64,000 nucleotides of DNA from Bacillota bacterium (GCA_023422005.1 JAEZSC010000151.1:36349-100348); one strand, 5' to 3'; numbered from the stretch's first letter, positions 1-9,467 are shown. Notes: generated from the sequence alone by a model not told the origin. A program made the numbers and translations.

Positions 1-676
1 CGACGATGGCGCCATCCTCCAGGCTGTAGACATGGTCGGCCAGCTCCATCATGTTGGGGTCATGGGTCGTCATGACGATCGTGATACCCTCTTTGCGCAC
101 CAGCTGGCGGAACAGCTTCATAACCTGCAGGCCCATCATCGTGTCCAGCTCGGCGGTGGGCTCGTCGGCGAAGATGACGCGGGGCCGGTGGGCGATGGCT
201 CGGGCGATGGCCACGCGCTGCTGCTCGCCGCCGGAAAGCTCGCCCGGGCGGTGGCGCATGCGCGCCTTCAGGCCGATGAAGCTTAAGCACTCCTCCACCC
301 TGGGCTTCCACTCCTTGCGGGGCGCACCGCTCAAGCGCAGCGAAAACTCCACGTTTTCATAGGCGGACATGGAACTGATGAGCGCCACGGACTGGAACAC
401 GAAGCCGATGTCCTTCAGCCGCAGCGTGTCGCGCTGCACCTCGGGCATCGCCGTGATCTCGCGGCCGCCGAAGAACACCTTGCCGTCGTTGGGCTTGTCC
501 AACGCGCCAAGGATGTTCATAAGCGTGGTCTTGCCGCTGCCGGAGCGCCCCTTGAGTACGGTCAGCGTGCCCGGCAGCACGTCCAGCGTGATATCGCGCA
601 GCGCGTGTATGGTCTCTCCGCCGGAGTGGAAGATACGGTTGACGTTGTCCGTGGAGATGATTGGTTTGGGCTGCAT
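1..676 (-). CDS. ABC transporter ATP-binding protein, LolD/MacB type (3' end cut by window)
   Basis: This is the ATPase of a macrolide/lipoprotein-type ABC transporter that powers the FtsX permease encoded 3 bp upstream. Of the protein, 225 codons are visible, so only a few C-terminal residues should be missing (the family is usually about 225-240 aa). Walker A GRSGSGKTT is at residues 43-51, the Q-loop glutamine at 95, the signature LSGGEQQR at about 147-154 and Walker B VIFADEP at about 167-173, followed by the TTHD switch histidine. The start is the ATG at 676. It is the last visible gene of an adaptor-permease-ATPase operon. The substrate cannot be told from sequence. Confidence 0.93.
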   Translation of the reverse strand, partial: MQPKPIISTDNVNRIFHSGGETIHALRDITLDVLPGTLTVLKGRSGSGKTTLMNILGALDKPNDGKVFFGGREITAMPEVQRDTLRLKDIGFVFQSVALISSMSAYENVEFSLRLSGAPRKEWKPRVEECLSFIGLKARMRHRPGELSGGEQQRVAIARAIAHRPRVIFADEPTAELDTMMGLQVMKLFRQLVRKEGITIVMTTHDPNMMELADHVYSLEDGAIV

Positions 677-679
677 GGC

Positions 680-3517
680 TCAATCCTCCCCGAGTTTGAT
701 GGCCTGGGCAATCTTGATGCGCGACACGAGCACGCCCAGCAAGCCAAGGCCGGAAACCAGCATGAAGCCGATGACCGAATAGAGCCGGATGTAGTCGGCG
801 CGGCTGGCGATGACATGGAACGGGGGCACCTGATCGGCAGAGCTGTAGACCAGGCCCAGCAGCGGCACGAACAGCTGGCACATGAGCCCGCCTATAACCA
901 GGCCCACGACGATGGAAGCGCCGGAAATCATGATTTGCTCACATACCAGCGTCAGGATGACGCGGCCGGAGCTCATGCCCATGGCGCGGAAGATACCGAA
1001 CTGCAGCGTGCGGCTCTGCAGGGACAGTATCCAGTAGATGAAGAAGCCGATCATGCTGATGGCCATCGTCACGACAAAGCCCAGCGTCATGGCGCCGTTG
1101 GTGCCCAGCAGCAACGGGTCGTTCTTCTTAGCCGTAATGTCCTGTTTGGCGTCGGCGAAGCTGGTCAGCGTCATCTTCTTGGCCTCGATGTCGGCGTAGA
1201 TCTGCTCGCTGGTGGCGTTCTCGGCGCGCTTATACCAGATCTGATAGGGCTGCAGCATCGTGGAGCTCTGCATGTAGCGCAGGTTGGAGACCACGAAATA
1301 CTTGCTCTCGTCTTTGAAGGGGTTGATACCCGGCCAATAGTCCACCGCGGCGTATACGACGCCTTCCACCGGCTGCTTGGCGATATTGTAATAGATTGTG
1401 TCGCCGGGCTCCAGGTTGTAGTCGGCCATCAAAGCTCTGGACACCAGCACCGCGTTGGGCGCAGTAGACAGCAGGTTCAGATAGTCGTTGATGTGGTATT
1501 GACCGTACAACCCATTGGGCGTCCAGGCCACCTTGCCGAACTTGTCCGGCTCGATTGCCATCACAACGCCGTTTTTTGAGTTGCTGTTGTTACGGTCGGA
1601 GATCAGCGTTTGGTCGGCCAGATAAACCTTGGCGGCGGCAGCCGTGCCATCCAGTTTGCTGTAGACGTCGAAATCCGGCTCGATATACGTGATGACCGAT
1701 TGGGGAATGGAAACATCGGCGGTGGGCGGGCCCATTTGCGGGCCGCTGGAGGAATACTCCTTCTGATCGCTCACCCACTTCATCTGAAGGGTGATGTCCG
1801 CGCCGGCGGCGTAGTTCACCCGGTCTTCAATGTTCTGGTTGATGGTGCGCGCCGAGTTGGCGCTGAACACGCCGATGGACACCGTTAGGATCAGGAACAG
1901 CATCAGGAACTGCTCGCGCCCGGTGGAGCGACCGACCTGTATGAAGGACGTGTAGAGCACCGGTGTCCAGATTGTGCGGCCCGCCCAGGAGATGAAGCGG
2001 ATGAAATAGGGATACAGCCGCAGGAACAGCATGCCCGCGCCCAGCACGAACAGCGTGGAAATCAGGAACAGGAAGGGGTCGATGGGCACATCCATGCCTT
2101 CGGCGGCGGTCACCATCACGGTCTGCTTGCGCAGATTGTAGCTGTAAAGCCCATAGAGAGAGACACCGATGAATACAAAATCCAGGAAGAACTTCTGCCA
2201 GATCGGCGCGTTCCACCGGCGGGATTTCTTTTGCTTGTGCTCCACGATGGTGGCCTGGGAGGCCAGCAGCGCCGGCACCATCATCATGGCCACCGAGAAC
2301 ACGCCGGCATACAGGGCGTAGAGCAGCGTCTTGCCCGTCATGCGCAACGGCAGCGCCGTGCGCGAGACGAACTCCAAAAAGCCGTTGGAGGCGCCCAGCA
2401 CGCGGCAGATCATCATGCCTACGATGGGCCCCAGCACCACGGCCGCGCCGCTCAGCAGCAGGCTCTGTAGGAAATAGCTGCCGAACACTTGAGCCCGCCC
2501 GGCGCCGCGGCTTCGAAGCACAGCAATCTCGTTTTTGTCATTCTCCACGATGAGCTGCGTCACCATAAAGATGTAGAAAGCCAGCATCAGCAGGATGGGC
2601 ACCTGCAACACCCAAAGCGTGAGCTTGAGCTGCTGCTCGCGCACCAGATACTTATCCAATATCCTGAGCGCCGGGAAGTCCCACGAGGTGCCGCGGAAGC
2701 TGGTCATGTATTCCTGCTGATCCTTGAGCATCTGCAGGGTGGACTGCAAGCCCTCCACAGTAATCTTGGAATAATCCACCGCGAAGTACCAATAGCCGCT
2801 GACCACAGCCTTGTTCTTATAGACGAGGTCGCGCATCATCAGATCATAATCCATGAACAGCGCGCTTTCATACAGGCGCGTATGCTCGCTCCAATAGGCA
2901 TCCTCGCCGGGAGCCTGCTGGAAGATGCCCACGATCTTGTAAGTCATTTCCGGCAGCTGTTTGGTCGTGTCGGTCACGACGATCTCCTCATCCAGATAGA
3001 GATCGCACACGCTTTGGGCCGCCGCGTCGATCATGACCTCATAGACGCCGTTCACCGGCTCCTTGGCGGGCAGCCGTCCGGCCAGCAGCTTCACATGCCT
3101 GTCGATATCGGTCATGCCGAAGGTGCTCATATAGACCTTCTGCGGCTCTTCCGTTTTCTGAACCTTGGGCAATACGGACATGTGGTCCATACCCACACGG
3201 GTCACACGGCTCAGATAGGGCAGATCCAGCTTGTCGGCCATCTTGGCGCCGACGGTCTGGTCGAAATAACGGTAAGCGTTCAGGCGTTCATCGCCGCTAT
3301 AATAGGTGAACGCCTTCAGCTGCATGACATAGCGGCCGGGATAATAGCCGGTGTTGGCCTGAAACTGCTCCAAATCCTTGGTCAGCATGCGCTGCAGAAT
3401 GCCGTCGGTATACAGCGGTATGGAGCTGACCATGGCCACCGCCAGCACGGATCCCACAACCAAACAGGCCATCAGCCACTTGTTGTTGAATATCTTTCTT
3501 AGAACAAGAAAGAACAA
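680..3517 (-). CDS. ABC transporter permease, FtsX/MacB family, large
   Basis: This 945-aa membrane protein is the permease of the tripartite system. A TTG start at 3517 follows an AAGGGGGG ribosome binding site. There is one transmembrane helix near residues 12-35, a long extracytoplasmic domain (about 40-300), a block of helices (about 305-555), a second extracytoplasmic domain (about 560-780) and a terminal FtsX helix bundle (about 785-935). The FtsX domain is therefore duplicated, as in large Gram-positive permeases of this family. It lies 16 bp after the adaptor gene and 3 bp before the ATPase gene. Known relatives export peptides, antibiotics or lipoproteins; the cargo here is unknown. 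Confidence 0.9.
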   Translation of the reverse strand: MFFLVLRKIFNNKWLMACLVVGSVLAVAMVSSIPLYTDGILQRMLTKDLEQFQANTGYYPGRYVMQLKAFTYYSGDERLNAYRYFDQTVGAKMADKLDLPYLSRVTRVGMDHMSVLPKVQKTEEPQKVYMSTFGMTDIDRHVKLLAGRLPAKEPVNGVYEVMIDAAAQSVCDLYLDEEIVVTDTTKQLPEMTYKIVGIFQQAPGEDAYWSEHTRLYESALFMDYDLMMRDLVYKNKAVVSGYWYFAVDYSKITVEGLQSTLQMLKDQQEYMTSFRGTSWDFPALRILDKYLVREQQLKLTLWVLQVPILLMLAFYIFMVTQLIVENDKNEIAVLRSRGAGRAQVFGSYFLQSLLLSGAAVVLGPIVGMMICRVLGASNGFLEFVSRTALPLRMTGKTLLYALYAGVFSVAMMMVPALLASQATIVEHKQKKSRRWNAPIWQKFFLDFVFIGVSLYGLYSYNLRKQTVMVTAAEGMDVPIDPFLFLISTLFVLGAGMLFLRLYPYFIRFISWAGRTIWTPVLYTSFIQVGRSTGREQFLMLFLILTVSIGVFSANSARTINQNIEDRVNYAAGADITLQMKWVSDQKEYSSSGPQMGPPTADVSIPQSVITYIEPDFDVYSKLDGTAAAAKVYLADQTLISDRNNSNSKNGVVMAIEPDKFGKVAWTPNGLYGQYHINDYLNLLSTAPNAVLVSRALMADYNLEPGDTIYYNIAKQPVEGVVYAAVDYWPGINPFKDESKYFVVSNLRYMQSSTMLQPYQIWYKRAENATSEQIYADIEAKKMTLTSFADAKQDITAKKNDPLLLGTNGAMTLGFVVTMAISMIGFFIYWILSLQSRTLQFGIFRAMGMSSGRVILTLVCEQIMISGASIVVGLVIGGLMCQLFVPLLGLVYSSADQVPPFHVIASRADYIRLYSVIGFMLVSGLGLLGVLVSRIKIAQAIKLGED

Positions 3518-3533
3518 TGGAATCCCCCCTTGC

Positions 3534-4550
3534 CTAGCGGATAACCTTCTCGCCTTCGGTCAAACCGCTGACGATCTCAGACTCGGTGCTGGTTTCTATG
3601 CCGACTACGACATCCTTCTCGACCTTGATGCCGTTCTCCAGCACGCCCACGTAGCGGCGGCTGTTGAAGGTTTTGACCACGCTCCTGGGCAGCACAAGCA
3701 CGTTATCGGCCTGGGCCACAATCAGCTGCAGGCGCGCCTCGTCGCCCACCAGCGTCTTGGCCATGATGTCGTCGGGCACCTTGATGAACAGCATCTTGTC
3801 CAGGTCTTCTTTGTTGACCTTGTCGCGGTCAAAGGGGGCGGACACGACCACACCCTCGGTCGTCGTGCCATCCTTGAGTGTCACATTGACCTTGGAACCG
3901 ATCTGGAACATGGCCCGGTTCTGCTCGTTGACATAGGTCAGCATCTTGGTGGCCTGGTCTTCGATCTTGACCAGCGTGGCATAAGAATCCACCCACGAGC
4001 CCTGGGACGCCGTTGTGATATAGGTGACCTGACCGTCGATGGGAGCCCGCAGAAGACTGTCTTCCATCTGTTTTCTAAGTTGGTCCAGCTGGATCTGCGC
4101 AATCTCCAGGTCGATTTCCGCGTTTCGGAGTTGCGCCTTTCTCAAATACCGTTTGTTCTGTTCAAAATTGAGCTTCTGCTGCTCCATGCGCAGCTCGGCG
4201 ATCTTCAGGTTCATGGCCAGATCGTCGTTGGTCAGCTCCATGAGCACGTCGCCCTTTTTGACCATGTCGCCAATCTTGACGTTGATCTTCTTAATGCGGC
4301 CGCCGCTGGCGGTGTAGTAGACATCCTCACGGTAAACCGACTGGAACTTGCCAGTGCCGGTCACGGAGTCCACGATGCTGCCCTTCTTGACCTCCACCGT
4401 GGAGTAGATGACATCCTTGGGCTCCACCAGCGGAGGCGCCTGCAGCTTCTCCTCTTTGGGCAGGATGTACTGACAGCCGGCCATAGCAGCGACCAGCAGC
4501 GCCGCGACGAGGAGTGACAGAACTTTTATCGTCTTTGCGACAGCGTTCAT
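3534..4550 (-). CDS. HlyD/MacA-type efflux adaptor, predicted lipoprotein
   Basis: This 338-aa membrane-fusion (adaptor) protein is the first gene of the efflux operon. The ATG at 4550 is chosen because AAAGGGG lies 9 bp upstream and the protein then begins with a lipoprotein signal ending AAMAGC (lipobox Cys near residue 25). A biotinyl-lipoyl-like segment (about 75-110), a coiled-coil hairpin with heptad-like Glu/Leu/Gln content (about 110-165) and a beta-barrel region follow, the usual order in MacA/YknX proteins. An upstream in-frame ATG at 4613 would add 21 residues before the signal peptide and has no better ribosome site. Confidence 0.88.
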   Translation of the reverse strand: MNAVAKTIKVLSLLVAALLVAAMAGCQYILPKEEKLQAPPLVEPKDVIYSTVEVKKGSIVDSVTGTGKFQSVYREDVYYTASGGRIKKINVKIGDMVKKGDVLMELTNDDLAMNLKIAELRMEQQKLNFEQNKRYLRKAQLRNAEIDLEIAQIQLDQLRKQMEDSLLRAPIDGQVTYITTASQGSWVDSYATLVKIEDQATKMLTYVNEQNRAMFQIGSKVNVTLKDGTTTEGVVVSAPFDRDKVNKEDLDKMLFIKVPDDIMAKTLVGDEARLQLIVAQADNVLVLPRSVVKTFNSRRYVGVLENGIKVEKDVVVGIETSTESEIVSGLTEGEKVIR

Positions 4551-4592
4551 ATGGCGAACCCCTTTCAACGATAGATAGACGTAAGCGCAACC

Positions 4593-4621
4593 ATTATAAA
4601 CGCATAAGTGCATAAACGCAA
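4593..4621 (-). promoter_or_regulatory. Promoter of the efflux operon
   Basis: On the minus strand TTGCGT and TATAAT are separated by exactly 17 bp, 43 bp before the adaptor start. The -35 and spacer hold three 8-bp near-repeats in tandem (TGCGTTTA, TGCACTTA, TGCGTTTA), which could be binding sites for a regulator. The box match is direct; the operator role is inference. The rest of 4622-4711 shows no gene. Confidence 0.6.
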
Positions 4622-4711
4622 GAATGCACCACGGCCATGTGAAAATCGACCGTGTAAACGTTTCTATACCTGGCTTTCGTCACGGTTATGGAAGTGAACA
4701 GGCAATCCTGT

Positions 4712-5899
4712 CTAGACAACAATCAGCGTTTCGGACAGCCCTGTCAGGCAGCGCGTCTCCTCTTTTCCCACAAAAAACGTATTTTCGCGGCCCACCATGC
4801 CAAAACCCGCAATGCCCTTTTTGGGCTCTACGGCGAAGGCCATGCCAGCCTGGATGGGCTCGCGGAAGCCCTCGGCCAACACCGGCTGCTCGTCTATCAG
4901 CAGCCCCACGCCGTGGCCCAGGAACTTGACGCGCCGGGTGCCAAAGCCCATGAAGTTGCGCTGAAAATCCTCATCCAGGCCGGCTATGACGGCACGGTAG
5001 ATGCTCTCGGGCGTTTGCCCCGGCCGCAGCATTTGGGCGACCTGCTCCTCGATGGCGGCGCAGGCGGCGTCAGCCTGCACGGCCTGCCGCGGCGGTTTGC
5101 CGCCGAACACATAGGTCATCGTGCAATCGGTGTGGTAGCCCTCCACGCCGCAGCCCACGTCGATAAAAATCAGGTCGCCGTGACGCAGGCGGCGCTCCCG
5201 GCTGCCCAGCACCGGCGCCGCGGTGGTCAGGCCAACGGACCCGCCGGGGCCGTTGAAGCTGGTACCGGCCAGCGAATGTTCTCCAAAGGCCAGCTGACCC
5301 ACGGCGAATTCAGCGCCAAACATGCCAAAGCGGCTGACGCCGTGATGACCGGCGTCCACAAGCTCCTGATAAATGGCCATGGCCAGATCGGCCTCGCTGA
5401 TGCCCTCGCGCAGAAGCGCCGGCACACGCTCCACCATAACCCGGCGGTGGATGGCACCGGAGCGTTCCATGAGCTCGCGCTCGTAAGGGGTTTTCACCGC
5501 GCGGGCATAGCTCAGTACCGCATCCATGGGCAGCGCCTGGGCAAAGCCGAAGGCCTTCTGCAGCCGCTGCACCATGGCCAGCGGAGCGGTTTCCACTTCC
5601 ATGTGCACGGTCTGCGCGCCCAGCGGCGCGGCTGCCGCGGCGTCGCGGTAGCTCTCCATAGGCAGGATCGGCTCAAAGAGCGACTCCTCGCGGGCGCGCT
5701 CCAGACTGCGGCGCACGAAGAGCACCGGCTGGTCCCCCCGGCGGATGACCAGCAGCCCATCCTGCACACAGCCGGTCAGATAATACTGGTTGACGCGGCT
5801 GGTGACCAGCGCCGCCTGCCAGTCCGGGCAGCGGGCGTCCATCTGGGCCAAAAAAGCGGCCATATGCCGCTGCAGCTCCTCACGCGGTACTCTGTGCAT
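4712..5899 (-). CDS. M24 family metallopeptidase (Xaa-Pro peptidase-like)
   Basis: This 395-aa pita-bread-fold peptidase homologue probably acts on N-terminal Xaa-Pro bonds of peptides in the cytoplasm. It has a creatinase-like N-terminal domain (about 1-140) and an M24 catalytic domain with the metal ligands in the expected order: FIDVGCGVEGYHTD, then HGVG, then a late glutamate in AFAVEPKKG and a final one near GRENTF. The ATG at 5899 is preferred because GAGGAGG sits 6 bp upstream; a longer start at 5917 overlaps the end of the upstream dehydrogenase. It is 10 bp downstream of that gene and probably co-transcribed. The exact substrate is unknown. Confidence 0.85.
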   Translation of the reverse strand: MHRVPREELQRHMAAFLAQMDARCPDWQAALVTSRVNQYYLTGCVQDGLLVIRRGDQPVLFVRRSLERAREESLFEPILPMESYRDAAAAAPLGAQTVHMEVETAPLAMVQRLQKAFGFAQALPMDAVLSYARAVKTPYERELMERSGAIHRRVMVERVPALLREGISEADLAMAIYQELVDAGHHGVSRFGMFGAEFAVGQLAFGEHSLAGTSFNGPGGSVGLTTAAPVLGSRERRLRHGDLIFIDVGCGVEGYHTDCTMTYVFGGKPPRQAVQADAACAAIEEQVAQMLRPGQTPESIYRAVIAGLDEDFQRNFMGFGTRRVKFLGHGVGLLIDEQPVLAEGFREPIQAGMAFAVEPKKGIAGFGMVGRENTFFVGKEETRCLTGLSETLIVV

Positions 5900-5909
5900 T
5901 CCTACCTCC

Positions 5910-6716
5910 TCAACCATAAAGCAGCCCCAGTATCCAGTTGAATGTGCGGTCGGGCAGCAGCCGCTTCAAGAACAGCACCAGCTTATAGAACGTGCCCACA
6001 GCCACGCGCACCGGCGGGTGGCTGCGACGGGCCATCCGGCATACGACGGCGGCCACGGCCTGTGGCGGGGCGCCGTTCTGTTCGTCGTGCTCCATGCGCT
6101 TAAGAGACCGGCGCAGCCGCGCCTCGTGATGGGGACTGACCGTGGCGGTCAGCCGCCGGGCCGTGGTGAAGCCCGTACGCGTGTCGCCGGGCAGCACGCT
6201 GGTCACCCGCACGCCCTGGGGTGCAGCCTCTATGCGCAGCGCCGCCGACAACGCCTCCAGCGCCGCTTTGCTGGCGCTGTACATGGCCTGATAAGCGATG
6301 GGCGTGGCAGCCGCCACGGAACTGATGTTGATGATGATGCCGCCGGTCTTGTTCAGATTGGGCAGCGTGGCGCGGCACACCCGCACAACGCCGAAAAAGT
6401 TGGCGTCGAACTGGGCGATGGCCTCGGCGGCGCTGGTGTCCTCTATGGCTCCGGCGATGCCGCTGCCGGCGTTGTTCACAACCGCGTCCAGCCGGCCCTC
6501 CCGGGCCAGGATCAGGGCCACGGCAGCCGACACCGAATCATCGTCGGTGACGTCCATGCGCACCATGGCGATGCCGTTCCCCTCGACGACCTCGCCGACG
6601 GCCACACCGCGCGAAGTGCCATACACGCGCCAGCCCTCCCGCGCCATACCCCGCGCCACAGCCTGGCCGATGCCGCCAGACGCGCCGGTAACCAGCGCAA
6701 CCTTCCTGTTCTCCAT
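5910..6716 (-). CDS. Short-chain dehydrogenase/reductase (SDR)
   Basis: This classical SDR of 268 aa is an NAD(P)-dependent oxidoreductase. It has the Rossmann motif TGASGGIG near the N terminus, the NNAG motif (VVNNAGSG), the catalytic serine in NISSVAA and the YSASK active-site pair (Y and K four apart). The ATG at 6716 has GGGGAGG 5 bp upstream. It is divergent from a serine palmitoyltransferase homologue about 200 bp away and is followed by the M24 peptidase. A 3-ketosphinganine reductase role would fit the neighbour, but SDR sequence alone does not fix the substrate, so this is inference. Confidence 0.85.
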   Translation of the reverse strand: MENRKVALVTGASGGIGQAVARGMAREGWRVYGTSRGVAVGEVVEGNGIAMVRMDVTDDDSVSAAVALILAREGRLDAVVNNAGSGIAGAIEDTSAAEAIAQFDANFFGVVRVCRATLPNLNKTGGIIINISSVAAATPIAYQAMYSASKAALEALSAALRIEAAPQGVRVTSVLPGDTRTGFTTARRLTATVSPHHEARLRRSLKRMEHDEQNGAPPQAVAAVVCRMARRSHPPVRVAVGTFYKLVLFLKRLLPDRTFNWILGLLYG

Positions 6717-6839
6717 GCTTGCCTCCCCGCGGCGCGAGCGGCTATACGCGCGCCGCAAGCCACAATATACAGTATCCCACATGATAAGGTGACATTCGGG
6801 GAAATACAAGGTGTTTTCCGCTCAAACAAGTCCGTATTG

Positions 6840-6868
6840 TTGGTGTTGCATGGCTGATGTGGTATAAT
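6840..6868 (+). promoter_or_regulatory. Promoter of the serine palmitoyltransferase-like gene
   Basis: TTGGTG and TATAAT are separated by 17 bp, 48 bp before the start codon. The -10 is a perfect match and the -35 is weaker. Confidence 0.55.
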
Positions 6869-6916
6869 GCGTTCAATATCCGCATCATTCATCTTTCATA
6901 AATCAGGAGGAATTTC

Positions 6917-8092
6917 ATGGACATCTTCGAGCGGTGTTTCAACTACACCGAAGCCGAGGACGCCAGGGCGTCCGGGCTGTATCCTTACTTTCACGCTCTG
7001 CAGACTGCCCAGGACACCGAGGTCGTCATCGACGGTAAACGCATCATCATGATCGGCTCCAACAACTATATGGGCCTGACCCATGACCCGCGCACGGTGC
7101 AAGCCGCAAAGGATGCGCTGGAACAGTATGGCACCGGGTGCTCGGGCTCCCGCTTCCTCAACGGCACGCTGGTGCTCCACGAGCAGCTGGAAACGGAACT
7201 GGCCGACTTCTTCCACAAGGACGCGGCGCTGACGTACAGCACGGGCTTCCAGACCAACCTGGGCATCGTGTCCACGCTGATGGGCTGGCATGATTACATC
7301 ATCAACGATGAGGAAAACCACGCCAGCATCGTGGACGCCTGCCGCCTGAGTTTCGCAAAGAAGAGCCTGAAATACCGCCACAGCGACATGGCCGACCTGG
7401 AGGAGACGCTGGCCCGCCTGCCCGAAGAGGCCGGCAAGCTCATCATCACCGACGGCGTGTTCTCCATGAGCGGCGACTTGGCCAAGCTGCCGGACATCAT
7501 CCGCATCGCCCGCAAGTACGGCGCCCGCGTCATGGTGGACGACGCCCACGGCGTGGGCATGGTGGGCGACTGCGGCCGCGGAACGGCCTCCCACTTCGGC
7601 CTGGATGACGAGGTGGACCTGATCATGACGACGTTCTCCAAGTCGCTGGCGTCGCTGGGCGGCTGCGTGGCCGCCAGCAGGAAAGTCATCGACTATATCA
7701 AGCACAAGAGCCGACCCTTCATTTTCAGCGCTTCCATCCCGCCGGCCAACGCAGCGGCGGCCCTGGCGGCGCTGCGCATCATCCGCAGCGAGCCCCAGCG
7801 GGTCAAGGCCCTCATCGACATCGCCAGCTATATGCGTGCCCGCCTCAAGGAGGCAGGTATCCCGATCATCGACGGCGACACCGCCATCATTCCCATATAC
7901 ACTTACGACATGAACCGTACATTCCTGATCACGAAAATGCTTTTCGACGAAGGCGTATATGTAAACCCGGTGATCCCGCCGGCGGTGCCCCAGGGCCAGT
8001 GCATGCTGCGCACCAGCTACACCGCCACCCACACCCGCGCCCAGATGGACGAGGCAGTGGAAGCCTTCAAGCGCGTGTTTGCCAAAGTATAA
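6917..8092 (+). CDS. Serine palmitoyltransferase-like alpha-oxoamine synthase
   Basis: This 391-aa PLP enzyme of the alpha-oxoamine synthase family joins an acyl-CoA to an amino acid with decarboxylation. Visible features are the PLP lysine K242 in TTFSKSLASLGG, the ring-stacking histidine H135 (ENHAS), the VDDAHG motif (206-212) and GTGCSGSRFLNGT (72-84). The last motif, YPYF near residue 22 and the C-terminal NPVIPPA recall Bacteroidota serine palmitoyltransferases more than KBL or BioF, which is a judgement from memory. If correct the product is 3-ketosphinganine. A good AGGAGG precedes the ATG. It has its own promoter and terminator and is monocistronic. The alternatives are glycine C-acetyltransferase or BioF. 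Confidence 0.75.
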   Translation: MDIFERCFNYTEAEDARASGLYPYFHALQTAQDTEVVIDGKRIIMIGSNNYMGLTHDPRTVQAAKDALEQYGTGCSGSRFLNGTLVLHEQLETELADFFHKDAALTYSTGFQTNLGIVSTLMGWHDYIINDEENHASIVDACRLSFAKKSLKYRHSDMADLEETLARLPEEAGKLIITDGVFSMSGDLAKLPDIIRIARKYGARVMVDDAHGVGMVGDCGRGTASHFGLDDEVDLIMTTFSKSLASLGGCVAASRKVIDYIKHKSRPFIFSASIPPANAAAALAALRIIRSEPQRVKALIDIASYMRARLKEAGIPIIDGDTAIIPIYTYDMNRTFLITKMLFDEGVYVNPVIPPAVPQGQCMLRTSYTATHTRAQMDEAVEAFKRVFAKV

Positions 8093-8112
8093 GCTAATTA
8101 TTTACAATGGAG

Positions 8113-8144
8113 CCGGCCTTCCCCATGGAACGGCCGGTTTTTTT
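8113..8144 (+). terminator. Rho-independent terminator after the palmitoyltransferase-like gene
   Basis: CCGGCCTTCC and GGAACGGCCGG form a stem with one bulged C and a CCAT loop, followed by seven T residues. Confidence 0.8.
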
Positions 8145-8225
8145 ATGGGGATAATTCCCATCTGATGGGTTTACTTCCATTCTATTGTGGTATATAGAGA
8201 GAAGCAATCATGTCAGGGGTATCCT

Positions 8226-9467
8226 ATGGACTTGTATGTGGCGCGCCAGCCTATTTTTGATGCTTCCAAAAACGTTGTGGCATATGAGCTGCTGCACAGG
8301 GACAGCCAGAACACCAACCGCTACGAGGCCGAAGACGACGACCAGGCCACCTCCAGCGTGCTGACCAGCGGCTTTCTGACGCTGGGCCTGGACATGCTGA
8401 CAGAGGGCAGGATGGCCTATGTCAACTTCACGCAGTTTCTGCTGACCCAGGGCATCCCCACGCTTCTGCCCCACGAGCAGCTGGGCATAGAGCTCTCCCC
8501 CGACGTGCTGACCAGCGATGATGCCTACAAGGCCGCGTGCGCGCTGAAATCCGCCGGTTACACGATCGCATTGGACAACTTCACCGCCGAGCACAGACAA
8601 AGCCGGCTGTTCTCTCTGGCGGATATCATCAAAGTTAACGTGCAGCAATGTTCGCTGGCCGACCAACAGGCTCTTTTGGCCGACCGGCATGGCAGCACCC
8701 GCTTCCTCGCTCAGCGTGTGGAATCCGATGTGGCCTTCGACGCGGCGCAAATCATGGGGTATTCACTGTTTCAGGGCTATTTTTTCGCCCATCCGGTCAT
8801 CTACACCGCCAGCACCATACCGATCAGTAAATTGGGCTATATCCAGCTCATACGGGCGGTCAACGAGGAACAACCGGATTTCCAGAGCATCATCATAGCC
8901 ATCGAAAACGATGTTGCCATGTCGTTGGAAACCATCAGGCTTGTGAACTCCGCTTACTTCGCCCGCCGCTACAAGATCTATTCGGTCAAGCAGGCCATCG
9001 TGACATTGGGCATAGAGGGCGTGCGCAAATGGATCACGCTTTCCACGCTGACCAAGCTGGGCAAGAACAAGCCCGACGTGCTGGTGAGCACATCGCTGAT
9101 CCGCTCAAAATTCCTGGAGCTGCTGGCTCGCGCATTGGGCTTGCACCGGCGGGCGCCGGAGTTCTACATGCTGGGGTTATTCTCGCTGCTGGACGCGCTG
9201 ACCAGTTGCCCCTTTGACAAGATGCTGACCAGCCTCAACATCTCCGACGAGGTCAAGGCTGTGCTGCTGCAGACGGAAAAGACATCCGCCATGGCCAGCG
9301 CCTATGCGCTGATGCAATGCTACGAGCGCGGGCACTGGGAAAGCGCAGCCTCATGTGCACAGGCGCTGGGGCTGCCGATGGACACCGTTGCCGATGTCTA
9401 TATTCAATCTCTGCGATGGTACAACGACCACATCTGGTTCAGGCAGGCTGCCAACCAGCCAGGCTGA
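8226..9467 (+). CDS. EAL-HDOD (YuxH-like) signalling protein, first of a tandem pair
   Basis: This 413-aa cytoplasmic protein has an N-terminal EAL-like domain (about 1-200) and a C-terminal HDOD domain (about 205-400). The opening YVARQPIFDASKNVVAYELLHR is typical of YuxH/CdgR proteins. The catalytic EAL triplet is replaced (IELSPD) and most metal ligands of active phosphodiesterases are not evident, so it more likely binds or senses than cleaves c-di-GMP. The ATG at 8226 has AGGGG 8 bp upstream; a longer in-frame start at 8187 has no ribosome site. A closely similar gene follows 59 bp downstream. Confidence 0.85.
   Translation: MDLYVARQPIFDASKNVVAYELLHRDSQNTNRYEAEDDDQATSSVLTSGFLTLGLDMLTEGRMAYVNFTQFLLTQGIPTLLPHEQLGIELSPDVLTSDDAYKAACALKSAGYTIALDNFTAEHRQSRLFSLADIIKVNVQQCSLADQQALLADRHGSTRFLAQRVESDVAFDAAQIMGYSLFQGYFFAHPVIYTASTIPISKLGYIQLIRAVNEEQPDFQSIIIAIENDVAMSLETIRLVNSAYFARRYKIYSVKQAIVTLGIEGVRKWITLSTLTKLGKNKPDVLVSTSLIRSKFLELLARALGLHRRAPEFYMLGLFSLLDALTSCPFDKMLTSLNISDEVKAVLLQTEKTSAMASAYALMQCYERGHWESAASCAQALGLPMDTVADVYIQSLRWYNDHIWFRQAANQPG

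Noticed and set aside
605..1579. Long plus-strand reading frame opposite the FtsX permease
   Set aside because: It is the antisense shadow of a real, family-matching gene; codon use and ribosome site do not support it.
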